Source: Streptomyces sp. NBC_00582 (GTDB lineage Bacteria > Actinomycetota > Actinomycetes > Streptomycetales > Streptomycetaceae). From it: a stretch of 64,000 nt of DNA. The translations under genes were made by a program, and so were the position numbers. Location of the stretch: assembly GCF_036345155.1 (NCBI RefSeq), contig NZ_CP107772.1, positions 124,001 through 188,000 on the forward strand, written 5' to 3'. The notes under the pieces were generated by a model that was given only the letters and a program-made list of their open reading frames with translations, searched no databases and was not told the origin of the DNA. This document shows positions 17,294 through 26,470 of this stretch, one piece after another (within the stretch, counting starts at the first letter, position 1; each line of letters opens with the position of its first letter).

Positions 17294-17573
17294 CCTGGCA
17301 CGGGCCGGGACGCCGGTGCCGCGTGAGCGGGTGGTCCCCGGGGCAACCGCGATCTCGGGAGCGGCCGGCGCGGGGGTCCTCCGCTCGGACGGCGGCCGAC
17401 TCTGCGCCCGTTCGAAACACGCCGTAGCGGCAGTGCGGGTCCTGGGCCTGGGGCCTGGGGCCTGGGGCCCGAACGGGACGTCGACCGGTCTGGGCATCGC
17501 CATCCTGCACGACAACCGCCTCGGCGCCGCAGGGCCGAGAGGCGAGCAGGTCGGTTACGTCGAACACGTGACG

Positions 17574-17606
17574 AGAGCCGTGGCGCCCGGCGGGCGTCAC
17601 GGCTCT
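17574..17606 (-). terminator. 15-bp hairpin between convergent genes
   Basis: AGAGCCGTGGCGCCC pairs with GGGCGTCACGGCTCT (one G-T) around a triloop, 42 bases after the stop of the minus-strand hydrolase. The gap 17294-17648 also holds three tandem copies of CCTGGGG near 17447-17467 and no gene. Confidence 0.7.
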
Positions 17607-17648
17607 GAGTCAGCGTCCTCGGCCCCGTACGCAGACCGCACCGCGGCC

Positions 17649-18515
17649 CTACGGCCGGCCGAAGAACTCGAGAGCGGTCGGCACGAACTGCTCGTGGTAC
17701 TGGAAGATGCCGCCGTGGCCGCCGTCGGGGTAGATCACCAGCTCGGCGTTCGGCAGTCGCCGGGCCATGTCCTCCGAGTTCGACGTCGGGACCATCCTGT
17801 CGTCGTCGCCGTTGGCGACGAGTACGGGCAGCTGGATGCGGGAGAGATCCTGCGGCCGCGCCAGCCCCCAGCGGTGGATGGCCTTGAGCTGGGAGAAGTA
17901 GGAGGTGAGGCGGATCGCCTTGTCCCGGTCCTTGGTGCGCTCCTTCAGACGGGCCAGGAACTCCTTGCCGGCCCGAATCCCGTTCGGGGTGCGGGTGAAG
18001 AAGAGGAACTGCTTCACGTCCTGAAGGGTGAGCAGTGCCCGGAGGGTGTCGTAGTGGGAGATCCGGGTCACGTTCTTGATGCCCTCGCCTCCGGCCGGAC
18101 CGGTGCCCGCGAGGATCAGCCTGCGGATGAGCTGCGGATCGGTCTGGGCGATCACCTGGGCGATCATGCCGCCCATCGAGAAGCTGAGGACGTCGACCTG
18201 CTCGAAGCCCAGCGCCCGGATGAAGGTGACGGCGTCCTTGGCCATCTCCTCGATGGTCTTCGGCGTCACGCCGGTGGAGGCGCCCACGCCCCTGTTGTCG
18301 AACGTGATCACCCGGCGCTTGGCGGCGATGCCGTCGACGACCCTGGGGTCCCAGTTGTCGAGGACCGCGGCGAGGTGGGTGATGAAGATGACCGGCATGC
18401 CGGTCCGGGGGCCGAGGTCGCGGTAGGCGAAGGTCACTCCGTCGGCGGTGACGGTGCGGGTCTGCGCGTTCTTGTACGACGTCACCACGTCACCATGTGT
18501 TTCGCGTGCGTTCAC
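17649..18515 (-). CDS. alpha/beta hydrolase (paralogue B)
   Basis: Encodes 288 residues from GTG 18515 (MNARETHGDVV), preceded by GAAGGG; the frame is open back to 18692 but the extra residues look non-coding. Conserved features are FITHLAAVLDNWDP, FDNRGVGASTG, nucleophile Ser113 in LSFSMGGMIAQ, acid Asp in NGDDDRMVP, and His in PDGGHGGIFQYHEQF. The end of the protein is matched closely by the truncated copy at 22229-22426. Operator 6 lies about 180 bases upstream. Substrate unknown; same subfamily as the other island hydrolases. Confidence 0.9.
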   Translation of the reverse strand: MNARETHGDVVTSYKNAQTRTVTADGVTFAYRDLGPRTGMPVIFITHLAAVLDNWDPRVVDGIAAKRRVITFDNRGVGASTGVTPKTIEEMAKDAVTFIRALGFEQVDVLSFSMGGMIAQVIAQTDPQLIRRLILAGTGPAGGEGIKNVTRISHYDTLRALLTLQDVKQFLFFTRTPNGIRAGKEFLARLKERTKDRDKAIRLTSYFSQLKAIHRWGLARPQDLSRIQLPVLVANGDDDRMVPTSNSEDMARRLPNAELVIYPDGGHGGIFQYHEQFVPTALEFFGRP

Positions 18516-18695
18516 GGTCGTGCCCTTCGATGTGTGGGTTACCGCCACGGTGCGCCAGCCTCTGCTTCCTCGCAGGTCGGCGCGGAGCGGTGCTCCCGTG
18601 TCTCCCGGCTGCGGCTGCAGTCCGGAGTCGACGGTCGGAGGGGGCTCATGAAGAACCGCCTGGATCAGGTTTCTGAACAACCCGTCAACCATTGA

Positions 18696-18709
18696 AGTAT
18701 GACCATAAT
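18696..18709. promoter_or_regulatory. TetR-type operator 6 (degenerate)
   Basis: AGTATGACCATAAT matches 9 of 12 consensus positions. It is upstream of the minus-strand hydrolase 17649-18515, in the only AT-rich stretch of that gap. Confidence 0.45.
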
Positions 18710-18925
18710 TTCATCAGGGTGCAAGTGGTGGAGCCGAACGAGATGCACAGCTGTGGAATCACGGGTTCCGCCGGGCTTCGCGGCGCACAGCACAGCGCAC
18801 CATCAGGGCAGAAGCGGCTCACCTGCGCCGACGGCTGCGAGACTCCGGTCGTGACCGGCGAGTCGCGGACGTCCGGCCCCGGACCGGTGACAGCCGACGA
18901 TCAGTACAGCGGTCACGACATCGAT

Positions 18926-19458
18926 ACCGGCGTGAGGACGACACCTGGCTGCGCCCCGGATTCCAGGACGAGGGCCGGGCCGGAGCCCGAACCGTCGACT
19001 ACGACAACGCCCGCCTCAACCCCGATCCCGCGCCGCCGGTACAGCGCGTCGCCGACTTGCACCCGCGGTGGACCCGGCGCGACGCTGACGGTGCCCTTCT
19101 GCTCGCCTTCGGACAGAACATCGTGGGCCGGCGCGAGCTCTGTGCGCACGGAGTGGCCGGGACGGTGATCACGGCGCGGCAGGCCGAGGCCATCGAGGAC
19201 GGCGAGCTGTGCGTACGGCCGCCGCGTTCGGCTCCGGCGGCCGGCCACTTCGTCTTGAGCGGCTGCGAAGACGGCTTCGAACCGGCCATGGCCTTCCACG
19301 GGTTCCGCCGCGTTGAGCTCACGGGCCGGCCCGACGGCATCCCGGCCGGTGACGCGGTGAGCGCCGTCGTCATCGACGTACGCCCCGTCCTCGAACTGTC
19401 GTGGTGTTCGCTCGTGCTCCCGCGCAACACCGTCGCTGTGCGCAGATCGGCCGGCTGA
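18926..19458 (+). pseudogene. alpha-L-rhamnosidase (GH78-like) internal fragment
   Basis: The frame gives ARTVDYDNARLNPDPAPPVQ, then DADGALLLAFGQNIVGR, AEAIEDGELCVRP and DGFEPAMAFHGFRRVELTG. These match the carbohydrate-binding and pre-catalytic region of bacterial alpha-L-rhamnosidases (..LDFGQN.VGR.., ..HAEVL.DG.L.., ..FT.HGFRY.E..G). The signal region and the (alpha/alpha)6 catalytic domain are absent and there is no start site. It is an isolated scrap, unrelated to the surrounding TetR-controlled genes. Confidence 0.6.
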
Positions 19459-19985
19459 TCCCCGGTCCGGTCGGCCCTGCCCGTCGAGGTCGGCGAGGCC
19501 GAACCGGCTGAGGCGATGGCGGTCGCGTCCCGGGCCGACGACGTCGGCGACACCGTCGGTCCGACCGGGAAAGGCCGCTCCACGGCGACGCCGGATCTCA
19601 TCGGGAGTCAGATCGCGCTCCTCGGCGACCTCAGAGGCTTGGCCGGCCCCTCGTCTCGTCCATCCAGGGCAAGCTTTCGACGCTGCCCGCCTCGGAACTC
19701 CGCGCGGACGCCATCGACCAGGCCTTCAACCCGGGGATGCAGGGCGGTCGGGCGATCGCCGGGCTCGCGCTCGAGCGCATCGAGCCGAGCGGGCGGCCGC
19801 CCCTCAACGTTCCCCGCCCTGCCGGACAGCTGCCGGTCTGCTGCGGCCAGGTCCGGGGCGTCACGTCCGCCTTCGGCGGGGGCCTCAGCTCCACGACGGT
19901 GCACAACTCGGCACCGGCAATCCAGAATTGTCACGTCGCCGGTACGCACCGACTGCCCAGCCTCGATGGCGGCGTCGGTCAACCA
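19459..19985. other. gap with unassigned degenerate coding traces
   Basis: One plus-strand stretch reads SSIQGKLSTLPASELRADAI then DQAFNPGMQGGRAIAGLALE near 19650-19780, which has protein-like composition but no family I recognise and no start. It is probably another gene relic. Confidence 0.35.
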
Positions 19986-20029
19986 TCGTGCAAGCGCCGC
20001 CTCACGGCTGTGAGGCGGCGCTTGCACGA
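19986..20029 (-). terminator. 20-bp perfect hairpin terminator
   Basis: Twenty consecutive base pairs close a GGCT loop, the longest uninterrupted stem noticed in the window. It begins 52 bases after the stop of the minus-strand hydrolase 20081-20932. No U-tract follows. Confidence 0.75.
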
Positions 20030-20080
20030 CTGTCAGCCAGCCGCCGCCGGGGTGCGGGACCGGCGGCACGGTCGGCGTGC

Positions 20081-20932
20081 TCAGGCGGCGAGGAAGTCGG
20101 CCACCTGCTTGGTGAAGGCCTTGGCGTGCTGGAAGAGGAAGGCGTGGCCGGCGTCGCCGTAGAGGAGGAGGGTGGCGTCGGCCAGGTGCTGGACGGCGAC
20201 GTAGGACGCGTGGGCGGGGACCATCACGTCGTGCAGGCCGTTGGCGTACAGGACGGGGTGCTTGATGGACTCCAGTTCGGCCCGCACCTCGTCGAAGGGG
20301 GCGGCCAGGAGCTGGCCGATCGCGGCGAGCATGCCCTGCGCCGTCGCCTCGGTGACCGCGGGGCCACCGGCGGCGAGCCGGGGCGCGACGTGGGCGAAGT
20401 GCTCCTGTCCTGAGGCGCGGGCCGCTTCCGTCTCCGGGTAGAACAGGTACAGCATGTCGTCCTGGTCGGCGTCGGGCTTGGCCATGATGCCCAGGACCTT
20501 CTCGCTCGCCTCCGGCGCACCGGGCACCCAGCCGTTCGGGCCGCTGCCCGCCACGATGATCTTGCGCACCAGCTCCGGGCGACGCGCGGCCAGGCGCTGG
20601 GCCACGAAGCCGCCCAGTGACCAGCCGAGGACGTCGGCCTGCGTGAGGCCGAGGGACTCGATGAACTCGGCGGCGCCCTCGGCGAATCCGTCGATGGAGT
20701 CGCGCGGCTCGCCGGTGGTGTGGCCGACGCCGACGTTGTCGAAGACGATCACGTCGTGGTCGGCGGCCAGGTAGTCCAGGAACTCCGGGTCCCACCAGTC
20801 GATGGTCGCGCGGAAACGCTGCAGCAGGACCAGCGGGACACCGCCCTGCGGGCCCATGCGCCGGTAGGTGAAGGTCGCGGAGGGCCCCTCCACGGTGAGG
20901 TTCTCGGCCTTGTCTGCCAGATACGTACTCAT
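20081..20932 (-). CDS. alpha/beta hydrolase (paralogue C)
   Basis: Encodes 283 residues from ATG 20932 (MSTYLADKAENLTVEG), with GAAGGA upstream. Motifs: LLQRFRATIDWWDPEFLDYL, FDNVGVGHTTGEPRDSI, nucleophile Ser105 in LGWSLGGFVAQRLA, acid Asp in NGLHDVMVP and His in GDAGHAFLFQH. It keeps the subfamily WDP and G.S.GG signatures of paralogues A and B but is the most divergent of the three. A 20-bp hairpin follows it. Operator 7 lies 250 bases upstream. Confidence 0.9.
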   Translation of the reverse strand: MSTYLADKAENLTVEGPSATFTYRRMGPQGGVPLVLLQRFRATIDWWDPEFLDYLAADHDVIVFDNVGVGHTTGEPRDSIDGFAEGAAEFIESLGLTQADVLGWSLGGFVAQRLAARRPELVRKIIVAGSGPNGWVPGAPEASEKVLGIMAKPDADQDDMLYLFYPETEAARASGQEHFAHVAPRLAAGGPAVTEATAQGMLAAIGQLLAAPFDEVRAELESIKHPVLYANGLHDVMVPAHASYVAVQHLADATLLLYGDAGHAFLFQHAKAFTKQVADFLAA

Positions 20933-21181
20933 GACGTCCTTCTCTTGCTGTCGGGTGCCCGTCAGTTCTCGTGGGTCTGCTCACGCAGCACGCAAGGCTT
21001 GCTGGGCCTGTGGGGCCGCTGCCCTTGACCGGCGCCCTACGCGGCGAGCCAGGGTTGTGGATCAGGCCGACGATCCGCTCGGATCGCTCGATCACCTTCT
21101 CGCCCCCCGGGGGCGACCCAGGCGGCTTCCGGCTCGCTCCGATCACCTCGGAATCCACCGTGCCGAGCCGTGAGCAATTAA

Positions 21182-21195
21182 ATTATATTCATAAT
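21182..21195. promoter_or_regulatory. TetR-type operator 7 (degenerate)
   Basis: ATTATATTCATAAT matches 9 of 12 consensus positions and is itself near-palindromic, inside an AT-rich patch between the divergent hydrolase (20932) and TetR (21441) genes. Confidence 0.5.
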
Positions 21196-21364
21196 ACTAA
21201 GCAGGCGCGCCCCGGGCGCGCAAGAGGGCTCCCGTGGCGGGCGAAGCCCGCGGCCGGCCTCGCAGCCGCATGCGGGTTGGCGGCGCAGGCGGTCCAGCGC
21301 AGCGGAGACCGAGGGGCTGCAACCTCGCCCCGGCCGCGAGGGCGCCGGAATTCGGTGCTATTGA

Positions 21365-21378
21365 ATTACGTTCACAAT
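21365..21378. promoter_or_regulatory. TetR-type operator 8
   Basis: ATTACGTTCACAAT matches 10 of 12 consensus positions and lies 62 bases before the TetR start at 21441, the same distance class as operator 5 before the paralogous regulator. Confidence 0.6.
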
Positions 21379-21440
21379 ACAATACATTGGAGGAGCCGCT
21401 GGAGGGCGAGTAGCCCACCCGGCACGCAGAGGAGTGTGCG

Positions 21441-22088
21441 GTGCGATACAGGCAAGAGCACAAGCAGGCCACCAGGCAGAGGATCATCAAGACTGCGGGC
21501 CGCCGCTTCAAGGAGGACGGCATCGACGGCTCGGGCATCGCGGCGCTCATGAAGGACGCCGGGCTGACCAACGGCGCCTTCTACACCCACTTCACATCCA
21601 AGGACGACCTGGTGGCCACCACGATCGCCGACCAGCTCGAGGCCCAGAACGCGAGCATCGTCGCGCACGCGGAACCGGGCCGCGCCGGCCTCGAACAGAT
21701 CGTGCGCTGGTACCTGTCCCCCTGGCACCGTGACAGCCGCGACATCGGCTGCCCCTCCGCCGCCCTGCTCGACGAGATAGGACGCTGCACACACCCGACC
21801 AGGCAGGCGTACACCGAGGGCGTACTGGTGGTCGCCGACGGCATCGCCGCCCGCCTGGCGCCGAACGACCCGCTCTCGGTCCGCACCATGGCACTCAGCG
21901 CGTACGCCATGATGGCCGGCACGCTCCAGCTCGCGCGGGCCCTCGCCGACCCGCAGCTGGCCGATCAAGTCCTCGAACAGGGCATCCACAACGCTCTCGC
22001 ACTGCTGGGCATCGAGCACGGGTACGCCACTCCCCGAACCGACCCGCCCAGAACGCACCCCTCACCGCAGGCCGCCCGTTACACCTGA
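21441..22088 (+). CDS. TetR/AcrR-family regulator (paralogue 2 of the island)
   Basis: Encodes 215 residues from a GTG with GAGGAG six bases upstream. The N-terminus (MRYRQEHKQATRQRIIKTAG) and HTH (DGIDGSGIAALMKDAGLTNG, AFYTHFTSKDD) are nearly superimposable on those of the regulator at 16700, and the effector domain shares WYLSPWHRD and GCPSAALLDEIGRC. It is divergent from the paralogue C hydrolase with two operators between them. A duplicated TetR-plus-hydrolase module is the simplest explanation. The last ~25 residues (RTDPPRTHPSPQ) are a disordered tail absent from the other copy. Confidence 0.92.
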   Translation: MRYRQEHKQATRQRIIKTAGRRFKEDGIDGSGIAALMKDAGLTNGAFYTHFTSKDDLVATTIADQLEAQNASIVAHAEPGRAGLEQIVRWYLSPWHRDSRDIGCPSAALLDEIGRCTHPTRQAYTEGVLVVADGIAARLAPNDPLSVRTMALSAYAMMAGTLQLARALADPQLADQVLEQGIHNALALLGIEHGYATPRTDPPRTHPSPQAARYT

Positions 22089-22228
22089 GCAGCGCACCGC
22101 GTGACCCCACCGCGCCACCTGCCCGCGCCAGCAGCCGGCCGCCCGCGCGACCTCACAGGCGGCCGCTCGGCCGGCCGCCGGGGCCTCGCCGGTCCGCCCC
22201 GCGCCCTCGCTGGAGAAATCAAGCACCG

Positions 22229-22426
22229 ATGGACCTCTCCTCGATCCGGCAACCCGTTCTGGTCGCGAACGGCGAGGACGACCGCATGCTTCCCGCACGA
22301 GCATCGTTCGACCTCGCGCATCGCCTGCCGAACGCCTCACTTCGGATCCACCCCGATGCCGGCCAGGGCGGCGTCTTCCCACACCACGAGCAGTTCGTGC
22401 CGCATGTTCCGGAGCTTCTTCGATGA
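22229..22426 (+). pseudogene. C-terminal stub of a fourth alpha/beta hydrolase
   Basis: The frame MDLSSIRQPVLVANGEDDRM, LAHRLPNASLRIHPDAGQGG, VFPHHEQFVPHVPELLR aligns closely with the end of paralogue B (DLSRIQLPVLVANGDDDRMV...HEQFVPTALEFFG). The conserved catalytic His of DxGHGG is Gln here and the final EFF is lost by a frameshift (the next frame reads FRSFFDE). With no N-terminal three-quarters it cannot be an enzyme. It is a deletion remnant of a further paralogue. Confidence 0.75.
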
Positions 22427-22452
22427 GCTCCCACACCGGAGGTATCAGAAAG

Positions 22453-22857
22453 ATGAGTCTGCACAAGATGGTTCTTGGTTCCGCGAGCCTCGGGGTCGCC
22501 GTGATCGGGTTGATCTATCTCTTGGCTCCCCACCTCTTGCTCGACGTCTACGGGGTCGACATCCAGTCGCCGTCGGAGGCGAACATTTTCAGGAGCGGTT
22601 CCGGGTCACTGTACGTAGCCCTGGCGATCCTGTTCTGTCTGGGAGCCTCCCACACGCGTTACACCAGGACTTCGCTCGTCACGCTGTTCACCTTCATGAG
22701 CGGCCTGGCTGCGGGGCGCCTGGTCAGCATCGTGGCGGACGGGTGGCCCCATCCGCTGCTGATCGCCGTTCTTGTCGTCGAGGCTTCCTACGCCGGCGCT
22801 GCGGCCTATGCGTTGCGGGTGGCGGACTCCTCCCCGCAGCTGAGGGAGACCGCCTGA
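22453..22857 (+). CDS. DUF4345-type integral membrane protein
   Basis: Encodes 134 residues from ATG 22453 (MSLHKMVLGSASLGV); GGAGG lies 10 bases upstream, favouring it over ATG 22423. Four hydrophobic helices are visible: VLGSASLGVAVIGLIYLLAP, SLYVALAILFCLGA, SLVTLFTFMSGLAAGRLVSI and PLLIAVLVVEASYAGAAAYA. The pattern with LL.PH.LL..Y and an R.(G)SG motif after the first loop fits DUF4345 proteins, whose function is unknown. It directly follows the hydrolase stub and may once have been translationally coupled to that gene. Confidence 0.75.
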   Translation: MSLHKMVLGSASLGVAVIGLIYLLAPHLLLDVYGVDIQSPSEANIFRSGSGSLYVALAILFCLGASHTRYTRTSLVTLFTFMSGLAAGRLVSIVADGWPHPLLIAVLVVEASYAGAAAYALRVADSSPQLRETA

Positions 22858-23304
22858 CAGTCAACGCCCCCCGTGCGGCAGGGCGCACGACGACAGCTCT
22901 CGGTGCGGCCGGCTGAAGGCATCGCTGGAGTACATGGGGGTCGCGCGATGCTGGCCGCACTATCTGATCGGTCGTTCTCGCAGTGCAGAGGGGTGACCTG
23001 CGAGAACGGGAACCTGCGGCTCGATCGCGCATCCAAACCGGCGAACAAGTCGCTGAACTCCCGCATCAGCGGCGCCACTTCGCGCGGCCACGCCAGGTCT
23101 CGGCGGGTGAAGTGCACCCGCCGACCCGTAAGCGAGCACGACGCCGGACGATAGTTCCGTGGACAGTTCAGCAGCGCATAACCCAAGCTCCACGGCCACC
23201 GGTGAAGGCGCTATGTGAAGTCGGCTCTGGCCGCAGTTGCGTGAAAGCGCACCCCACGCGCCGCCGCCTTGGCATGCTGGGTGCCTTGGTACGGAGAGGA
23301 CTCG
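22858..23304. other. gap without a recognisable gene
   Basis: A minus-strand stretch (VHFTRRDLAWPREVAPLMRE, FSDLFAGLDARSSRRFPF) near 23000-23110 has a natural composition but no start, ribosome site or family I can name. Otherwise nothing. Confidence 0.35.
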
Positions 23305-23736
23305 ATGCCAACACGTTTTGACACCGTGGGCGTGATGGACGAGCGGCGCTGGTACGCCGCGAACGAACTCCTGGCGTTCCTGGTAGAGCTTGCCGCTCTG
23401 GCGTGCCTGAGCTGGTGGGGATTCGCCGTCAGTCACGACGGCGCCCTTCGTGTTCTGCTCGGGGCGGGAACACCCTTGCTGGCCATGGTGCTGTGGTCCT
23501 TGTTCGCGGCACCCAGGGCCCGGCTGCGGCCCGGGCTGTCGCTGGTGCTTGTGGTCAAGGCGGTAGTGCTGGGTGGTGGTGCAGCGGCCTTGTACGGCGT
23601 CGGGCATCCTGCTGCCGCCGTGGCCATGGCAGTCGTCGTGGTCGCGAATACAGCCGTGGCCGAGATCTTTCGCCGCAGGCCGCCCGCCCCGCATACAGGG
23701 CAGCCACCCGTAGACGGCTCACCGGCTTCCCGCTGA
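23305..23736 (+). CDS. YrdB/DUF2568-type small membrane protein
   Basis: Encodes 143 residues from ATG 23305 (MPTRFDTVGVMDERRWYAAN), with GGAGAGG upstream. Hydrophobic helices occur at ELLAFLVELAALACLSWWGF, LLGAGTPLLAMVLWSLFAAP, LSLVLVVKAVVLGGGAAALY and AVAMAVVVVANTAVA. The ..NE.LAF..EL..L...WG pattern and LW..F.AP(R) fit the DUF2568 (YrdB) family, small integral membrane proteins of unknown role. Confidence 0.8.
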   Translation: MPTRFDTVGVMDERRWYAANELLAFLVELAALACLSWWGFAVSHDGALRVLLGAGTPLLAMVLWSLFAAPRARLRPGLSLVLVVKAVVLGGGAAALYGVGHPAAAVAMAVVVVANTAVAEIFRRRPPAPHTGQPPVDGSPASR

Positions 23737-24213
23737 GGATGCACGACATTGCGGGCAGAGCCGCGATTTCCCCCACAGCTGCTCTTCGTTCCCCCTTCGG
23801 TTGCTGTGGGCAATGAGGGCTGCTGCGGGGCCCACCCAGGCCGTCTCCGCAGCATCGAACCGCTACGTGGCAGGGCCGGACACCTGAGCCGCGTGACGTC
23901 CGACCTCCCATTCTGCCGCAGCGGCACGCACGAGTGGCCGAGCTGCGCGGACGTCGGCACGCCAGGACTGTCATGGAAGCGCACACGGCCGCCCTGACGG
24001 AACCGAAGGAACCGAGCACAGCCGGCCGAACCTCCCGAACGGCCCCGGTCCGCGTGCGCCCGCAGCGACGCGCGGACCGGGCGCCACGCACCGCGCCGGC
24101 TTCGCGCCCCGCGGGGGTGTTACGCGGCGGCGTTGCAGGGCCGGGGCTGGTGGGTCACCGTCCGTTCACCAGGGACACCCGGGAATGTGGGGTTCCGGGA
24201 GCAGGCTCCACCT
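23737..24213. other. gap before the TelA operon
   Basis: No supported gene. The last ~100 bases should contain the promoter of the TelA-type operon; I see no clear palindrome there. Confidence 0.4.
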
Positions 24214-25278
24214 GTGAGACGCATCATGGGAATCGTCCTCGCGGTACTGCTGATGGCGGGTGTGGTGGTCGCCGTCGTCGCGGGTCGCAGCGATGAGGAC
24301 AAGGGCACGGCAACGAAGACCGTGCGGATGGTGATCGGGTCGGAGAAGGCGGAGTTCTTCGCGGATCCGGACGTGGTGAAGGCCCTCGCCGCCAAGGGCT
24401 ACACCGTCAAGGCCGAGACCTCCGGGTCCTGGGCCATGGAAGGGCTGAACCTCAAGGGCTACGACCTGGCGTTCCCCAGCAGCCAGGCGCCCGCCGTCGA
24501 ACTCGCGGCCAAGTACAAGGTGCAGGGGACCCTCCCCCGCCCCTTCTACTCGCCCCTCGTCGTCGTGGCGCACAAGAGCGCCGCCGGGGTCCTCGCGGCC
24601 AACGGCCTGGCCACCCTGGACGCCGCGCACCGCGGCACCCTGAAGATGGCCGCCTATCTGGACGCGGCCCGCGCCGACCGGACCTGGCAGCAGCTCAAGG
24701 GCGCCGACAAGTTCGGGGAGCTCACCGGCACCCTCTACCTGTCCAGCACCGACCCGCAGACCTCCAACTCCGGCGCGCTCTATCTCGCCGCCGCCTCCTA
24801 CGTCGCAGGCGGCGGCAAGGTCGTCGCGAGCACCGCCGAGGTCGACAGGACCGCGCCGCTGCTGCACAAGCTGGTCAGCGTCCAGGGCGCCCAGCAGTCC
24901 AGCACGGACGCGGCTTTCCGGGACTTCGTCAGCGGCGCCGGCAACCCGCTCGTCCTGGTCTACGAGTCGCAGGTCGCCTCCCTCCTCGCGCAGGGGCAGC
25001 AGCCCGACGACCTGGTGGTCCTCTACCCGGACACCACCGTCAACAGCGACCACACCGCCGTGCCGCTCACCGGGAACGGCTCCCGCCTCGCCCGACTCCT
25101 GTCCACCGACCCGGGGTTGCGCAAGCTGGAGATCCGGCACGGGTTCCGCCCGCAGGGCGTCGCCGCCGAGTTCGCCTCGGCCGGCACCTACCTCAAGCAG
25201 CGACTGACCGGCGTCCGCCAGGCGCCCGTGCCCACCTCCGCGGTGCTGCACGAGCTGGCGCGACGGGCGCGCGGATAA
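24214..25278 (+). CDS. membrane-anchored substrate-binding-like protein
   Basis: Encodes 354 residues from GTG 24214 (MRRIMGIVLAVLL); an ATG at 24226 is the alternative. One N-terminal hydrophobic segment (IVLAVLLMAGVVVAVVAG) anchors or exports it. The rest resembles a periplasmic-binding-protein fold: MVIGSEKAEFFADPDVVKAL, YDLAFPSSQAPAVELAAKYK, FYSPLVVVAHKSAA, a Ser/Asn-rich ligand-type loop LSSTDPQTSNSGALYLA, and PLVLVYESQVASLL. It starts a four-gene operon with TelA (16-base gap). The ligand is unknown; the arrangement suggests a sensor for an extracellular anion or peptide feeding the TelA/VWA system. Confidence 0.85.
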   Translation: MRRIMGIVLAVLLMAGVVVAVVAGRSDEDKGTATKTVRMVIGSEKAEFFADPDVVKALAAKGYTVKAETSGSWAMEGLNLKGYDLAFPSSQAPAVELAAKYKVQGTLPRPFYSPLVVVAHKSAAGVLAANGLATLDAAHRGTLKMAAYLDAARADRTWQQLKGADKFGELTGTLYLSSTDPQTSNSGALYLAAASYVAGGGKVVASTAEVDRTAPLLHKLVSVQGAQQSSTDAAFRDFVSGAGNPLVLVYESQVASLLAQGQQPDDLVVLYPDTTVNSDHTAVPLTGNGSRLARLLSTDPGLRKLEIRHGFRPQGVAAEFASAGTYLKQRLTGVRQAPVPTSAVLHELARRARG

Positions 25279-25294
25279 GAGGGGACAGCAGCAG

Positions 25295-26470
25295 ATGAGC
25301 AGCACCGACAACGACTTCACCCTCACCCCGCCCGAGGCCGTCGCCGCCGTTCCGCGCGAGCGGGCCGGCGGACTCGTCCCCGTGGACGACGCCGTCCGCA
25401 CCGACATGGCGACCAAGGCAGCCGCCTACGTCGACGGGCTCGCCGCCCTCGACGCCCGCTCGCCCGAGTTCGTCGGCAAGGTCGGCGAGATCACCGCGCT
25501 CGGCGCGGGCGAGATGCGCACGGCCGCCGCACAGTCCAACCGCATGCTGGAGCGGACCGTCCGCAGCCTGCCCGACAAGGGCGGCGACGCCCAGTCGAAG
25601 GTGGCCGGCTCACTGGTCGAACTCCGGCGCGTGGTCGAGGACCTGGACCCGCGGGACCTGCCGGCGAGCAGGGGCCGCACGTTCCTGTCCAGGCTCCCCG
25701 GCGGCAACAAGCTCCGCGACCACGTCGCCAAGTACGCCTCCGCGCAGGGCACGTTGAACAAGATCGTGGGCTCGCTGCGCGGCGGCCAGGACGAACTGCG
25801 GCGCGACAACGCCGCGTTGCAGACCGAGCGGGTCCGGCTCTGGGAGACCATGGGCAAGCTCCAGGAGTACATCGTCCTGACCGACGCCCTGGACTCCGCC
25901 GTCGAGCAGCAGATCTCCGGCACCGAGCTCACCGATCCCGAGCGGGCCGACAGCCTGCGCGCCGACGTCCTCTTCCCGGTCCGGCAGAAGCACCAGGACC
26001 TGCTCACCCAGCTCGCGGTGTGCGCACAGGGCTACCTCGCCATGGACGTCGTCCGCCGCAACAACGACGAGCTGATCAAGGGCGTCGACCGGGCCGCCAC
26101 GACCACCGTCTCGGCGCTGCGCATCTCGGTCATGCTGGCCTCCGCGCTCGACACCCAGAAGAAGGTCATCGAGCAGGTCAACGCCCTGCGTGGCACCACC
26201 GAGGACCTCATCCGGGGCAACGCGGAGATGCTGGCGACGCAGAGCGGGGAGATCCAGCGCATCGCCGCCGACCCGGCCGTCGGCGCCGAGACCCTGCGCG
26301 CCGCCTTCCAGCAGATCTACCGCACCCTCGACACCATCGACACCTACAAGGTGCAGGCGACCGAGGCCATGGCGGTGACCGTCGAGAACCTGACGGCCGA
26401 ACTCCAGCAGGCCGGCACCTACCTGGACCGCAGCCGCTCCCGCAGCGCGCTGGAAGGCGGCCTCTCATGA
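25295..26470 (+). CDS. TelA-family toxic anion resistance protein
   Basis: Encodes 391 residues, the normal TelA length and almost entirely helical. Typical stretches are RTDMATKAAAYVDGLAALDA, SNRMLERTVRSLPDKGG, SLVELRRVVEDLDPRDLPAS, ERVRLWETMGKLQEYIVLTD, DALDSAVEQQISGTELTDPE, AQGYLAMDVVRRNNDELIKG and VQATEAMAVTVENLTAELQQ. The family (TelA/KlaA/XpaC-YceH group) was named for tellurite resistance on plasmids, but chromosomal members are linked to envelope stress. It is translationally coupled to the next gene through an ATGA overlap. Confidence 0.93.
   Translation: MSSTDNDFTLTPPEAVAAVPRERAGGLVPVDDAVRTDMATKAAAYVDGLAALDARSPEFVGKVGEITALGAGEMRTAAAQSNRMLERTVRSLPDKGGDAQSKVAGSLVELRRVVEDLDPRDLPASRGRTFLSRLPGGNKLRDHVAKYASAQGTLNKIVGSLRGGQDELRRDNAALQTERVRLWETMGKLQEYIVLTDALDSAVEQQISGTELTDPERADSLRADVLFPVRQKHQDLLTQLAVCAQGYLAMDVVRRNNDELIKGVDRAATTTVSALRISVMLASALDTQKKVIEQVNALRGTTEDLIRGNAEMLATQSGEIQRIAADPAVGAETLRAAFQQIYRTLDTIDTYKVQATEAMAVTVENLTAELQQAGTYLDRSRSRSALEGGLS

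Noticed and set aside
17447..17467. Three CCTGGGG repeats as a possible CRISPR or att element
   Set aside because: Only seven bases per unit with no spacers; best seen as simple-sequence slippage.
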